From assembly GCA_944381635.1 (NCBI GenBank), contig CALWLY010000002.1, forward strand, positions 124,001-188,000: a stretch of 64,000 nucleotides of DNA, read 5' to 3'. The stretch is from an uncultured Lachnospiraceae bacterium (GTDB taxonomy: Bacteria; Bacillota; Clostridia; Lachnospirales; Lachnospiraceae). The number at the start of each line of letters is the position of its first letter. Position 1 is the stretch's first letter. A program made the translations under genes and the position numbers. The notes beneath the pieces are model-generated. The model searched no databases. It was not told the origin of the DNA and saw only the letters and a program-made list of their open reading frames with translations. Of this stretch, positions 27,895-35,896 are shown piece after piece.

Positions 27895-29577
27895 TTATTC
27901 CACAGAAATAATATAATAATAGATCGGCTGACCGCCATACTGCAGTTCAATATCGCAGGACGGATATTTTTCTTCCACTCTGGCTTTCAGAGCTTCCGCA
28001 GCTTCCTCTGTTGTATCTGCTCCGTAGTAAATGCTGATGAGTTCCATATCCTCATCCATCATTTCATCAATCATCTTTGCAGATACTTCCTCAATATCAG
28101 TTCCTACAGAAAGGATTCCTGCATCTCCGATGCCCATATAGTCACCCTGTCTGATTTCCTTATCATCGATAACAGTATCTCTCACTGCATAGGTAACTTC
28201 TCCGGTTTTCACATGTCCGATTTCTTCGTTCATGGCAGCTTCGTTGTCTTCCGCACTCATGTCCGGAACAAAATTGATCACTGCTGTGATTCCCTGCGCA
28301 ATCGTCTTGGTAGGAATTACGACAATTTTCTTGTCCTCTACCATGGATTTCGCCTGGTTGGCTGCCAAAATAATATTTTTATTATTGGGAAGTACATAGA
28401 TTGTGTCTGCGTTTACCTTTTCGATCGCATTTAAGACATCCTCTGTACTGGGATTCATAGTCTGTCCGCCTTCAATAATATAATCTACGCCCAGACCTTT
28501 AAAAATTTCATTGATTCCTTCCCCCACAGACACTGCGATAAATCCGGACTCTTTCTTTTCCATAGGAGCTGCTTCTTCCGCCGCGTTTGCAGCTGCTTCT
28601 TTTTCAGCCATACGGATCACCTTTTCGTGATGTTCGAGTCTCATGTTATCGATCTTCATGTTGGAAAGTGCACCGTACTTCAACGCCTTCTGAATTGCCA
28701 GACCGGGATCATTGGTATGTACATGTACCTTTACCACGTCGTCATCTGCCACCACTACAATAGAATCGCCAATGGATTCCAGAAAATCTTTAAAATCCAT
28801 TTCCTGCTTGATGTTGAAAGTTCTGTTCAGCATAATAATAAACTCTGTACAATAACCGAATTTAATATCTGCTTCTTCCTGCATTTCCGCCTTTACAGTT
28901 CCTGTTGCTGCTGCTGACTTGGCATCTTCGATGGTGTAATCGATTTCTTTGCCCTGGAATGCATCGTAAGCACCCTTTAACACCTGCATAAGGCCCTGAC
29001 CGCCGGAGTCCACTACTCCCGCCTGTTTTAAAACAGGCAGCATTTCCGGTGTCTGGCTTAAAACATAATCTGCATGCTCAATAATTTCACGAATAAATCT
29101 GTCCAGATCTGCTTCTCCCGCATCCGCCAGTTCTCTTGCCTTTAAAGCAGCTCCTTTTGCAACCGTAAGAATTGTTCCTTCCTTCGGTTTCATAACTGCC
29201 TTATAAGCTGTTTCAACCGCTTTTTCGGATGCCTCCGCCATAATTTTTACATCAATCTCTTCGCAGTCACGAATTGCCTTTGTAAATCCGCGGAATAACT
29301 GAGAAAGGATAACGCCTGAATTTCCTCTTGCACCGCGCAGGGAACCGGAAGAGATAGCTTTCGCCAGAGACTTCATGTCCACATCATCGGTAGCACTCAT
29401 TGCCGCCACATCCTTTGCTGCAGACATAATTGTCAATGTCATGTTCGTACCTGTATCCCCATCCGGAACCGGGAATACATTCAGTTCATTAATCCATTCC
29501 TTTTTGCTTTCCAGATTCTTTGCGCCGGCTAAGAACATCTTTGCAAGCATCTTAGCGTCGATCGTATTTAAGCTCAC
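27895..29577 (-). CDS. fakA: Fatty acid kinase catalytic subunit FakA (DAK2/YloV family)
   Basis: The 560-aa product has the DAK2 ATP-binding domain (ELNVFPVPDGDTGTNM at about residues 29-44; SLRGARGNSGVILSQLFRG), a middle domain with VKVHVHTNDPG, and a C-terminal DegV-like DUF1949/DhaK-related region (VLPNNKNIILAANQA). FakA phosphorylates fatty acids held by FakB/DegV proteins, feeding acyl-phosphate into phospholipid synthesis. It follows the asp23-like gene by 14 bp, the usual yloU-yloV pair. Confidence 0.92.
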   Translation of the reverse strand: MSLNTIDAKMLAKMFLAGAKNLESKKEWINELNVFPVPDGDTGTNMTLTIMSAAKDVAAMSATDDVDMKSLAKAISSGSLRGARGNSGVILSQLFRGFTKAIRDCEEIDVKIMAEASEKAVETAYKAVMKPKEGTILTVAKGAALKARELADAGEADLDRFIREIIEHADYVLSQTPEMLPVLKQAGVVDSGGQGLMQVLKGAYDAFQGKEIDYTIEDAKSAAATGTVKAEMQEEADIKFGYCTEFIIMLNRTFNIKQEMDFKDFLESIGDSIVVVADDDVVKVHVHTNDPGLAIQKALKYGALSNMKIDNMRLEHHEKVIRMAEKEAAANAAEEAAPMEKKESGFIAVSVGEGINEIFKGLGVDYIIEGGQTMNPSTEDVLNAIEKVNADTIYVLPNNKNIILAANQAKSMVEDKKIVVIPTKTIAQGITAVINFVPDMSAEDNEAAMNEEIGHVKTGEVTYAVRDTVIDDKEIRQGDYMGIGDAGILSVGTDIEEVSAKMIDEMMDEDMELISIYYGADTTEEAAEALKARVEEKYPSCDIELQYGGQPIYYYIISVE

Positions 29578-29591
29578 TGCTAAAGTCCTCC

Positions 29592-29948
29592 TTAATCAAT
29601 CACTCGTACACCTTCTACAAAGATGTTGATTTTCTCAATTTCGATTCCGGTGAATTCCTCCACCTTATATTTCACATTGCTGATCAAATTGTCTGCAACT
29701 GCAAGGATGCTCACACCGTAAGCCACAATAACGTGAAAATCCAGTGTCAGCTTATTATTATTCATTGTGACAGCAATTCCTTTTGTAATACTGTCTTTTT
29801 TCAACAGACGCACAAGTCCATCCTTTACGGTAATGCCCATGCCCACAATACCGAAACATTCCACAGCAACAGCCCCTGCATACTGGCTGATCACTTCACT
29901 GTCAACTGTAATACTGCCCATATGAGTAGTCATAGAAGATCCCTTCAT
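29592..29948 (-). CDS. Asp23/Gls24-family protein (YloU-like)
   Basis: The 118-aa product begins MKGSSMTTHMGSITVDSEV and has the Asp23 core: GAVAVECFGIVGM, LDFHVIVAYGVSI and EKINIFVEGVRV. Such proteins are small envelope-stress or membrane-associated proteins; the YloU type precedes fakA, as here. AAGGAGG before the ATG at 29948 decides the start; the longer frame upstream overlaps the promoter. Confidence 0.88.
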   Translation of the reverse strand: MKGSSMTTHMGSITVDSEVISQYAGAVAVECFGIVGMGITVKDGLVRLLKKDSITKGIAVTMNNNKLTLDFHVIVAYGVSILAVADNLISNVKYKVEEFTGIEIEKINIFVEGVRVID

Positions 29949-29984
29949 GTAGTAACCTCCTTCTTTTTTCCAAAATATATGCTT

Positions 29985-29990
29985 ATTATA
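29985..29990 (-). promoter_or_regulatory. Likely -10 box of the asp23-fakA operon
   Basis: The minus strand reads GGTTATAATAAGC, a perfect TATAAT about 35 nt before the ATG at 29948. No good -35 lies 16-18 bp upstream. The rpmB promoter is divergent, about 65 bp away. Confidence 0.4.
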
Positions 29991-30052
29991 ACCGTTTTCC
30001 CCCGAAAAGGGAATCATTATTTTATTTTTTTCAAAAATCGTAGAGATTTTAC

Positions 30053-30081
30053 TTGCCAAACAATAAATTATCTGATATTAT
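30053..30081 (+). promoter_or_regulatory. SigA promoter of rpmB
   Basis: TTGCCA (30053-30058), a 17-bp spacer, then TATTAT (30076-30081). The start would fall near 30088, giving a leader of about 40 nt with AGGAGG. Confidence 0.75.
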
Positions 30082-30129
30082 ACGAGTGTTGTCAGTCGAA
30101 CGACTAATATGGTGTTAGGAGGTGCAATC

Positions 30130-30315
30130 ATGGCAAAATGTGATATTTGTGGCAAAGGCGCTCATTTTGGAAACAACGTAAGCCATTCCCATAGAAGATC
30201 TAACCGTATCTGGAATTCCAACGTTAGAAGCGTTAAATGTAAAGTTAATGGCGGTGCAAGAAAAATGCACGTATGTACAGGCTGCTTAAAATCTGGCAAG
30301 GTTGAAAGAGCTTAA
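30130..30315 (+). CDS. rpmB: 50S ribosomal protein L28
   Basis: The 61-aa product begins MAKCDICGKGAHFGN and ends HVCTGCLKSGKVERA. It has the CxxC pair of zinc-binding L28 (CDIC, CTGC) and the HSHRRSNRIW core. The ATG at 30130 has AGGAGG nine bases upstream; an in-frame start seven codons earlier would include that site. It is monocistronic, with its own promoter and terminator, and is divergent from the asp23-fakA operon, a common Clostridia arrangement. Confidence 0.96.
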   Translation: MAKCDICGKGAHFGNNVSHSHRRSNRIWNSNVRSVKCKVNGGARKMHVCTGCLKSGKVERA

Positions 30316-30340
30316 TTTTATGATTTGAAATGACTGAAAA

Positions 30341-30366
30341 GACTATCCTGCGATAGTCTTTTTTTG
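30341..30366 (+). terminator. rpmB terminator whose T-run forms the 5' arm of a second hairpin
   Basis: GACTATC, TGCG-type loop, GATAGTC and seven T residues make a clean terminator. The T-run continues into GTACCATAAG, which pairs with the downstream CTATGGTAC-AAAAAG (hairpin 30358-30397). Confidence 0.85.
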
Positions 30367-30419
30367 TACCATAAGAAAATTCCTATGGTACAAAAAGACG
30401 CTCCTATGTGGATGTGCAC
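30358..30419 (+). repeat. Dispersed hairpin element, copy C (partial)
   Basis: The plus strand has the long hairpin (30358-30397) with GTACCATA/TATGGTAC arms, then AAAAAGACGCTCC-TAT-GTGGATGTGCAC (30392-30419). This matches the conserved block of copies A and B. The GC-rich part and terminal hairpin seen in A and B are absent; a different terminator-like hairpin, shared with the convergent operon, follows. Confidence 0.6.
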
Positions 30420-30432
30420 GCTTTATGCATCA

Positions 30433-30482
30433 AAAACAGCCGCTCCTCTCTTTTTTATTCCGTGAGAGAATCGGCTGTTTTA
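30433..30482 (-). terminator. Terminator of the GerW operon
   Basis: AAAACAGCCG pairs with CGGCTGTTTT around a loop of about 29 bases that can pair further (CTCTC/GAGAG). On the minus strand TTTTTGATG follows. It overlaps the stop codon of the 47-aa gene. Confidence 0.65.
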
Positions 30483-30623
30483 TTTTTTTATGCAAAACAG
30501 ATTATAACTGACGATAAGCAAAAGCAATACAAGAATGACTCCTGCTATAACATTGGAAATCAGCATCATGAGGAGCATGCCCACTGCTATCCAGAACAGT
30601 GCAAACCCTATAATCCGGCACAT
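30480..30623 (-). CDS. Small hydrophobic membrane protein (47 aa)
   Basis: The minus-strand ATG at 30623 opens 47 codons to a TAA at 30482-30480. The product begins MCRIIGFALFWIAVGM and continues through two hydrophobic stretches to YNLFCIKK, so it is a one- or two-pass membrane peptide. AAAGGA lies nine bases before the ATG. It follows the GerW-like gene by 26 bp on the same strand, and a terminator overlaps its stop. I recognise no family, but the position suggests co-expression with gerW. Confidence 0.6.
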   Translation of the reverse strand: MCRIIGFALFWIAVGMLLMMLISNVIAGVILVLLLLIVSYNLFCIKK

Positions 30624-30649
30624 CTCCTTACTTCCTTTAGACCTTCTCC

Positions 30650-31057
30650 CTATACAATATGCTCATCGTCCTCAGGAAATGCATTTTTTTTCGCATCTTC
30701 GTCGCTCATCATCTCTTCTTTCGGTGAAGTAAATTTATCTACCAGATCAGGGATCATATCCAGGATTTTTGTCATTGTATCCTGATTTTTTATATTTACC
30801 AACTTAGTCTGACCGTTTTTTATAAGCAGAACTGCGCTGGGAGACATTTTTCCGCTCATTCCGCCGCCGCCGCCGTTCTTTTTATCTGAACTGCTTGCAC
30901 CCGCTCCCATTCCAAAAGTGACATCTACAAGGGGAACAATGATTGTGTCATCGATTTTTGTGGCCTCCCCTACAACCGTTTTTGTAGTGAAGACACCTTC
31001 CACCCCTTTCATAAGAGAAGTCATAACGCTTTCAATGTTGTTATTATTTCCTGCCAT
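30650..31057 (-). CDS. GerW/YtfJ-family sporulation protein
   Basis: The 135-aa product shows VFTTKTVVGEATKIDDTIIVPLVDVTFGMGAG, followed by a glycine run (KKNGGGGGMSGKMSPSA) and KNGQTKLVNIK. This is the GerW/YtfJ family, required for germination in Bacillus spores. AGGAGG precedes the ATG. It overlaps the DUF2953 gene by 14 bp; DUF2953 and ytfJ neighbours are also seen in Bacillus. The acidic tail is typical. Confidence 0.88.
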   Translation of the reverse strand: MAGNNNNIESVMTSLMKGVEGVFTTKTVVGEATKIDDTIIVPLVDVTFGMGAGASSSDKKNGGGGGMSGKMSPSAVLLIKNGQTKLVNIKNQDTMTKILDMIPDLVDKFTSPKEEMMSDEDAKKNAFPEDDEHIV

Positions 31058-32135
31058 CAGCCGTTTCCTCCTTTTTCAAAAGCCGAATTAATTTCCATAA
31101 ATTTTTATTGCATATTATTCTGATACCGCAAATCAAAAGCCGAACAAGCCGAATCCTTCCTTTTACAAAGAAGTCACCTTCCAGACATTTTCTTTCAAAA
31201 TCCGGAACAAGACGAACTCTATCTTCCAGAATAGGATAAAGCATTCCGTGTATTGCAAGAATTTCACCCATATCCGCCGGGTCTTCCAATCCAAAAACAA
31301 TACGTACCTGAAGTTTTCTCGGTCCTATATGACGAAGAATTTTCCACAGCTGTCTTCCCGTTTCCGAAAGCACCTGCTTAGTCTCCTCACGTCCCAGAAT
31401 ATCTTTATAATAATCTATATTTTCTTTTATATTTTTCAGTTTATCCACAATTCGTGAAATTGTCTCTTTAACGCGCCTGAAAAAAGCAAAGAATTTGCGT
31501 TTCAGCTTTTCCCATTTTTTTAAAATTTTTCTCTCAAGTCTCTGAGTACTGCCCTGCTCTTTTTTTTCCGGCTGCTCTTTCAGCGAAGGTTCCTCTTCCC
31601 GAGTCTCTTCCGCTGTCCTCTGCGCCGGCTTTTTTGCAGCCGCCTCTCCGCTTTCGTCATCCGGCTTTTGGGATTCTATCCGGCAAGATTCCTCTTTCCT
31701 AGAAAGTTTCTCCCGTTCAGCATCGTCAGATTCCTTTTGTTCTGCCGGTTCCTTATTATCAGATACCTTTTCCGGTATTGTCTGCAAGTCTTTTTGGGAC
31801 TCCGCTCCTGCCTCTTCCGGCGCAGGCTTCTTTGTTTTTTTTCTTTTTTGCCTGCTTGGCTTGCTCTTCTTCTCTTTCTTGGGAAGAATCGGAATGCCCA
31901 GTATCTTAAGCTTCCATGTCAGTTTGCTTTCCTGATAAAAAAAAGTAAGTGAAACAGCTGATAAAAGCCAACTGACCTTCCCCTCTGCTTCCGGCTTTTC
32001 TTCCAGATAGCTTCCTCTGGCGCGATATCTGAGCGGCACAAACAAAACAATTACAATCGTGATCAGAACAAAGGCCAGAATACATAAAAGCACAATTCCA
32101 ATCACTTTCAATATACCCAGTATTATTGCTGTCAT
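31044..32135 (-). CDS. DUF2953 membrane-anchored protein (YtfI-like)
   Basis: The 363-aa product has an N-terminal membrane segment (VIGIVLLCILAFVLITIVIV), then VPLRYRARGSY. A long Lys/Glu-rich linker of about 110 residues follows (residues about 95-205). The C-terminal DUF2953 domain has LRHIGPRKLQVRIVFGLEDPADMGEILAIHG. DUF2953 genes are regular partners of the sporulation gene ytfJ, as here. The linker is longer and more charged than the flanking domains. It overlaps the upstream gene by 4 bp. Confidence 0.82.
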   Translation of the reverse strand: MTAIILGILKVIGIVLLCILAFVLITIVIVLFVPLRYRARGSYLEEKPEAEGKVSWLLSAVSLTFFYQESKLTWKLKILGIPILPKKEKKSKPSRQKRKKTKKPAPEEAGAESQKDLQTIPEKVSDNKEPAEQKESDDAEREKLSRKEESCRIESQKPDDESGEAAAKKPAQRTAEETREEEPSLKEQPEKKEQGSTQRLERKILKKWEKLKRKFFAFFRRVKETISRIVDKLKNIKENIDYYKDILGREETKQVLSETGRQLWKILRHIGPRKLQVRIVFGLEDPADMGEILAIHGMLYPILEDRVRLVPDFERKCLEGDFFVKGRIRLVRLLICGIRIICNKNLWKLIRLLKKEETADGRK

Positions 32136-32452
32136 AATGATTCCTTTATGTTTCCGAGCAGATATTTTTTAACATCTGCTTCCCCAGTCTTTGCAACGCT
32201 TTCTTCCAGTATTCTTATCACAAGTATAACCGCTTCTTCATATCCTTTTGCAAGTCCTACAATAAAAAGATTTTTTCGGTCAAAATATTTCTGCTTCAGC
32301 AGTGCGCTGTTGAAAATGTCCAGCTGATCTGTATTTTGCGCCAGAGCTATAATATAAAGAGAAAACTGCCCGACTCCATGTTTCAGCTTCCACTTTATCA
32401 TCCCCGGATCTTCGATACTCTCGCTGACATAAAGATTTCTGTAAAACTTCAT
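32132..32452 (-). CDS. Conserved hypothetical protein upstream of the DUF2953 gene
   Basis: The 106-aa product begins MKFYRNLYVSESIEDP and looks soluble, with mixed alpha/beta pattern (SLYIIALAQNTDQLDIFN, then LFIVGLAKGYEEAVILVIRILEE). The ATG at 32452 has AAAAGGATGG at a better distance than the ATG three codons upstream. It overlaps DUF2953 by 4 bp and is probably the first gene of the GerW operon. I do not recognise the family. Confidence 0.7.
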   Translation of the reverse strand: MKFYRNLYVSESIEDPGMIKWKLKHGVGQFSLYIIALAQNTDQLDIFNSALLKQKYFDRKNLFIVGLAKGYEEAVILVIRILEESVAKTGEADVKKYLLGNIKESL

Positions 32453-32532
32453 TCCATCCATCCTTTTGGGGTATTTTTACCCAAAATGCTCATTACCAGC
32501 ATTCACTTTCATATACTATATCACAAATTCAG

Positions 32533-32578
32533 GAAAAAAAATACCCCGACACTGGACAATTCCAAACTGTCGGGATAT
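32533..32578 (-). terminator. Terminator after the Nudix gene
   Basis: ATATCCCGACAGTTT and its CGGGGTAT partner form the stem on the minus strand, followed by eight T residues. Confidence 0.75.
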
Positions 32579-32587
32579 TTTTCCACC

Positions 32588-33040
32588 TCAGAAATATTTC
32601 TTATTTCCCCAAAGGTTGCTTTTCTTCAAATCCAGATATTCATGATAAGCTTTCTCCAAAATCTGTTTTTCATTGGCAAATTTCAGCAGATGATACGCTT
32701 CATGATATTTGTAAAATCCGGAATCAACGAAATACTCTTCGCGCTGTGGTTTGCTGTAATAGCTGTCCGCCATCATCAGATACCAGTGTACTTCCTTCTC
32801 AACCGTATCTTCCGGCACATTGAATGTGTATTCGCTTTTGCCGACATATTTAATGATGGATGCTTTCGCTCCACTTTCCTCAAGCACTTCTCTAAGAGCG
32901 GTATCTTTATACTCCTCTCCCGGTTCTACCGTGCCTTTGGGCAATACCCATCCTTCATACTTATTTTTGTAATTCTTATAAAGAAGAAGGATTTTACCCC
33001 GGAAAATAACCACACCGCCACAGCTGGTCGCTTCAATCAT
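32588..33040 (-). CDS. Nudix hydrolase
   Basis: The 150-aa product carries a complete Nudix box: G-TVEPG-E-EYKDTAL-REV-L-EE-S-G at about residues 42-64. The N-terminal TSCGGVVIFRGKILLLY and the WVLPKG preceding the box resemble Ap4A- or diadenosine-type hydrolases, but the substrate is uncertain. AGGAGG before the ATG at 33040 sets the start. It has its own terminator and is probably monocistronic. Confidence 0.88.
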   Translation of the reverse strand: MIEATSCGGVVIFRGKILLLYKNYKNKYEGWVLPKGTVEPGEEYKDTALREVLEESGAKASIIKYVGKSEYTFNVPEDTVEKEVHWYLMMADSYYSKPQREEYFVDSGFYKYHEAYHLLKFANEKQILEKAYHEYLDLKKSNLWGNKKYF

Positions 33041-33112
33041 TGCAATTCCTCCTGTTGGTGTGTACAAAACTCTAGTCCAAGTATATCTTAAAACATACAG
33101 TGAAGCAAGAGT

Positions 33113-34597
33113 TTATTTTTCCTCAAAGTACGCATCCAGGATCCGTCTTGCAATGGGAACCGCATAATCTCCTCCGGAGCCCATCTCTTCGATGATGACG
33201 GTAACTGCCACCTGAGGATCTTCTGCCGGCGCATATCCGGTAAACCATGCGTGGGAATCGCTTTTGTTCTGGCTGTATTCGGCTGACCCCGTCTTGCCTG
33301 CAGCCGTATAGGAACGTCCCTGCAGCTTAGATGCAGTGCCGCTTTCCACTACTTCCTCCATGAACTGCTGTAAAATCTGCGCCTCTTTTTCACTCATCAA
33401 ACGTCCATACTCCTCAGGCTGCGTACCGGAAATAATCTTTCCGGAAGCACTCTCCACGCTTTCCACGACATAAGGCCGCATCAGCACGCCATCATTGGCA
33501 ATGGCTGCGGTGATCATGGCCATCTGCAGCGGAGTCACCTGGGTTTTCCCCTGACCGATAGATGTTTGAATAACATCCTCGTCGCTGCTGTTTTCATTCA
33601 GTGAAATACTGCCTTTACTGTAGGGCAGTTCAAAAGGAAGTTCCTGATCAAACAACAGGCTATGAATCGTATCGGCAAAGGACGCTCTGTCAAGACTCAT
33701 TCCGATATTTGCAAAAGATGTATTACAGGATTTGGCAAAAGATGTGATCAGATCTACAGAGCCATGTACCGTTCCATGATAACACTGAATCCTGTTGTCT
33801 CCGTTTACATAGGTTCCGTCGCATTCGTAACGGTAATTCTGCCAGGTATCAGGATTTTCTCTGATATATTCCAATGCCGTCACGATTTTAAATGTGGAAC
33901 CCGGAGGATAAAGTCCCTGGGATGCTCTGTTTAACAGCGGAGAATTCTCCTCATCTGAAGACACTTCCTCCCAGATCTGTGCGATTTCGTTGGGATCAAA
34001 ATCGGGTTTTGAAATCATTGCCAGCACTTTTCCGGTTTTCACGTCAATAGCCACCGCAGCTCCTGTATACATACCAAGAGCCTTGTCAGCCGCTTCCTGC
34101 ATAGCCACATCCAGCGTCGTATAAACATCATTGCCCGGATTCTTGATTCCTTCCGCTTCATTTTTCAGCTGTTGGCTGACCGGAATATCCGATTGGATCA
34201 GCTCATAGTTTTGCAGCTGTTCAATTCCCGTTTTTCCCTTATCCGAATATCCAACCACATGAGCGAACAGATTGTTATAGGGATAAACCCGTACGTCGTT
34301 TCCTTCCTCGTCCGTCCGGGTTACAGCCAGTTCTTCCCCATCCGCCGCATAGATTGTTCCTCTCTGATTTTTTTCTGCCAGCACTTTCTGTCGGCTGTTA
34401 TAACTGTTATTAAAAAGTTCTTCCGAATGCAAAGCCACGTATTGGCAGAGATAAAAAGCCAATCCTGCAAAGAGAACGCTGAACAGAATGCCCGTTACAT
34501 AAATACTGCTATTCTTCTTCCAGATATCTCTCCATGTACCTCTGCCTTTTTCTCTGCTCTGCTTTTCTTCTTTTTTCTTCAATCCACTCGTCCTCAT
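33113..34597 (-). CDS. Class B penicillin-binding protein (PbpA/FtsI-like transpeptidase)
   Basis: The 494-aa product has a charged N-terminus, one membrane segment at about residues 33-53 (VTGILFSVLFAGLAFYLCQYV), a pedestal domain (EKNQRGTIYAADG), and a transpeptidase domain with PPGSTFKIV (SxxK), SCNTSFAN (SxN) and AGKTGSAEY (KTG). It cross-links peptidoglycan outside the membrane. Its first 89 bases overlap the 3' end of the RodA/FtsW gene, the usual glycosyltransferase partner. Confidence 0.92.
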   Translation of the reverse strand: MRTSGLKKKEEKQSREKGRGTWRDIWKKNSSIYVTGILFSVLFAGLAFYLCQYVALHSEELFNNSYNSRQKVLAEKNQRGTIYAADGEELAVTRTDEEGNDVRVYPYNNLFAHVVGYSDKGKTGIEQLQNYELIQSDIPVSQQLKNEAEGIKNPGNDVYTTLDVAMQEAADKALGMYTGAAVAIDVKTGKVLAMISKPDFDPNEIAQIWEEVSSDEENSPLLNRASQGLYPPGSTFKIVTALEYIRENPDTWQNYRYECDGTYVNGDNRIQCYHGTVHGSVDLITSFAKSCNTSFANIGMSLDRASFADTIHSLLFDQELPFELPYSKGSISLNENSSDEDVIQTSIGQGKTQVTPLQMAMITAAIANDGVLMRPYVVESVESASGKIISGTQPEEYGRLMSEKEAQILQQFMEEVVESGTASKLQGRSYTAAGKTGSAEYSQNKSDSHAWFTGYAPAEDPQVAVTVIIEEMGSGGDYAVPIARRILDAYFEEK

Positions 34598-35891
34598 CCT
34601 GTTTTATCATAATCAGCCCCTGCACTACCGCAAAGAGCACCACTGTTGCAAGAACACTGCTTCCGCCATAGCTTACGAGGGGAAGTGTGACACCGGTAAG
34701 AGGGATAAATTTGGTTCCTCCTCCCACCGTGAGAAAAACCTGAAAAATGTAGATAACCGCAATGCCTCCGGCAAGGTTTTTCCAGAACAGTCCTCTGAGT
34801 CCTGCAGAAGTTTTCAAAAAATACCAGAAACAGTTCAGACAGATTGCCAGCACGCAGACGGCAAACAGTACTCCCATTTCCTCCGCCACTGCCGAAAAGA
34901 TAAAATCCGTTTCCACATAGGGTATATCGCTTGGCGTTCCCTGTCCGATACCCAGTCCGAACCATCCGCCTCTTCCTATGGCAAACAGTGACTGCGTGAT
35001 CTGATAACCTTCTTTGTCAATGACAGACCAGGGATCCTGCCATGCCTGAACACGCACCTGCACATGAGAAAAAAGTTTCCATGCCACAACCGAAGCTGCC
35101 GCTCCCGCGGCCAATCCACCAAGAAGGTAACCTATTTTCTTAGTGACCAGATAAACCATAAAGATATACCCTGCGAAAAAGATCAGAGCACTTCCCAAAT
35201 CCCTGGACGCCACAAGAATCAGCACATGAACTGCCGCGACGGCCCCGGTAAGAACCACCTGTTTAAAAGAAGTGCTTTTTGCCAGCATGGCGGCCACAAA
35301 GAAAACATAAAGTATTTTGACAAACTCGGAAGGCTGGAACGTAATCCCTCCGATTGTATACGAAATCTTGGAACCGTGGGTCACCTGTCCCAATATCAGC
35401 ACAATGGTAAGCGCCGCTGCCCCGATTCCCGCATAGACCCATGGAATCTTTTTCCAGAACAGATACTTTCTAAGCAGCGCAGGAATTGCCATGGCAACTG
35501 CCATACCAACCGCCGCTATAGCAAGCTGTTTGATCGCTTTGGATAATTCAAGTCTTGTAAGAAGAATGAGTCCAACCGTCAAAAGCATGCACATCTGATT
35601 AATCAATATCCGATTGCAGTCCGGATAAACCATGGCATACAGCACAATAATAGAAAACATGGCAATTTGCAGAAAGCAGTAAAAAAACAGATATTCTATC
35701 CTGCCCACTTCCAGACAGATTGTCAGATATGCCGTAAACTGCAGCAGAAACAAAAACACAGCCTGTATAGTGGCCGTCCTCTTTTGATCCTGCACCGAGG
35801 AAAATCTCAGGGAATAATATCCCAGGGCAGTGAATAGAATCATGAACAGCGTAATAACATACTTGGAATAAACAATAATGTACCGTTCCAT
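34509..35891 (-). CDS. SEDS-family peptidoglycan glycosyltransferase (RodA/FtsW)
   Basis: The 460-aa product has about 10-12 membrane segments. Conserved SEDS features are FQPSEFVKILYVFF, ASRDLGSALIFF, the WQDPW motif carrying the catalytic-type Asp, and PLTGVTLPLVSYGGSS. It polymerises lipid II with the PBP encoded next. The charged C-terminal tail (EEKRRKAEQRKRQRYMERY) lies in the region that overlaps the PBP start. RodA or FtsW identity cannot be settled here. Confidence 0.9.
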   Translation of the reverse strand: MERYIIVYSKYVITLFMILFTALGYYSLRFSSVQDQKRTATIQAVFLFLLQFTAYLTICLEVGRIEYLFFYCFLQIAMFSIIVLYAMVYPDCNRILINQMCMLLTVGLILLTRLELSKAIKQLAIAAVGMAVAMAIPALLRKYLFWKKIPWVYAGIGAAALTIVLILGQVTHGSKISYTIGGITFQPSEFVKILYVFFVAAMLAKSTSFKQVVLTGAVAAVHVLILVASRDLGSALIFFAGYIFMVYLVTKKIGYLLGGLAAGAAASVVAWKLFSHVQVRVQAWQDPWSVIDKEGYQITQSLFAIGRGGWFGLGIGQGTPSDIPYVETDFIFSAVAEEMGVLFAVCVLAICLNCFWYFLKTSAGLRGLFWKNLAGGIAVIYIFQVFLTVGGGTKFIPLTGVTLPLVSYGGSSVLATVVLFAVVQGLIMIKQDEDEWIEEKRRKAEQRKRQRYMERYLEEE

Positions 35892-35896
35892 GAATT

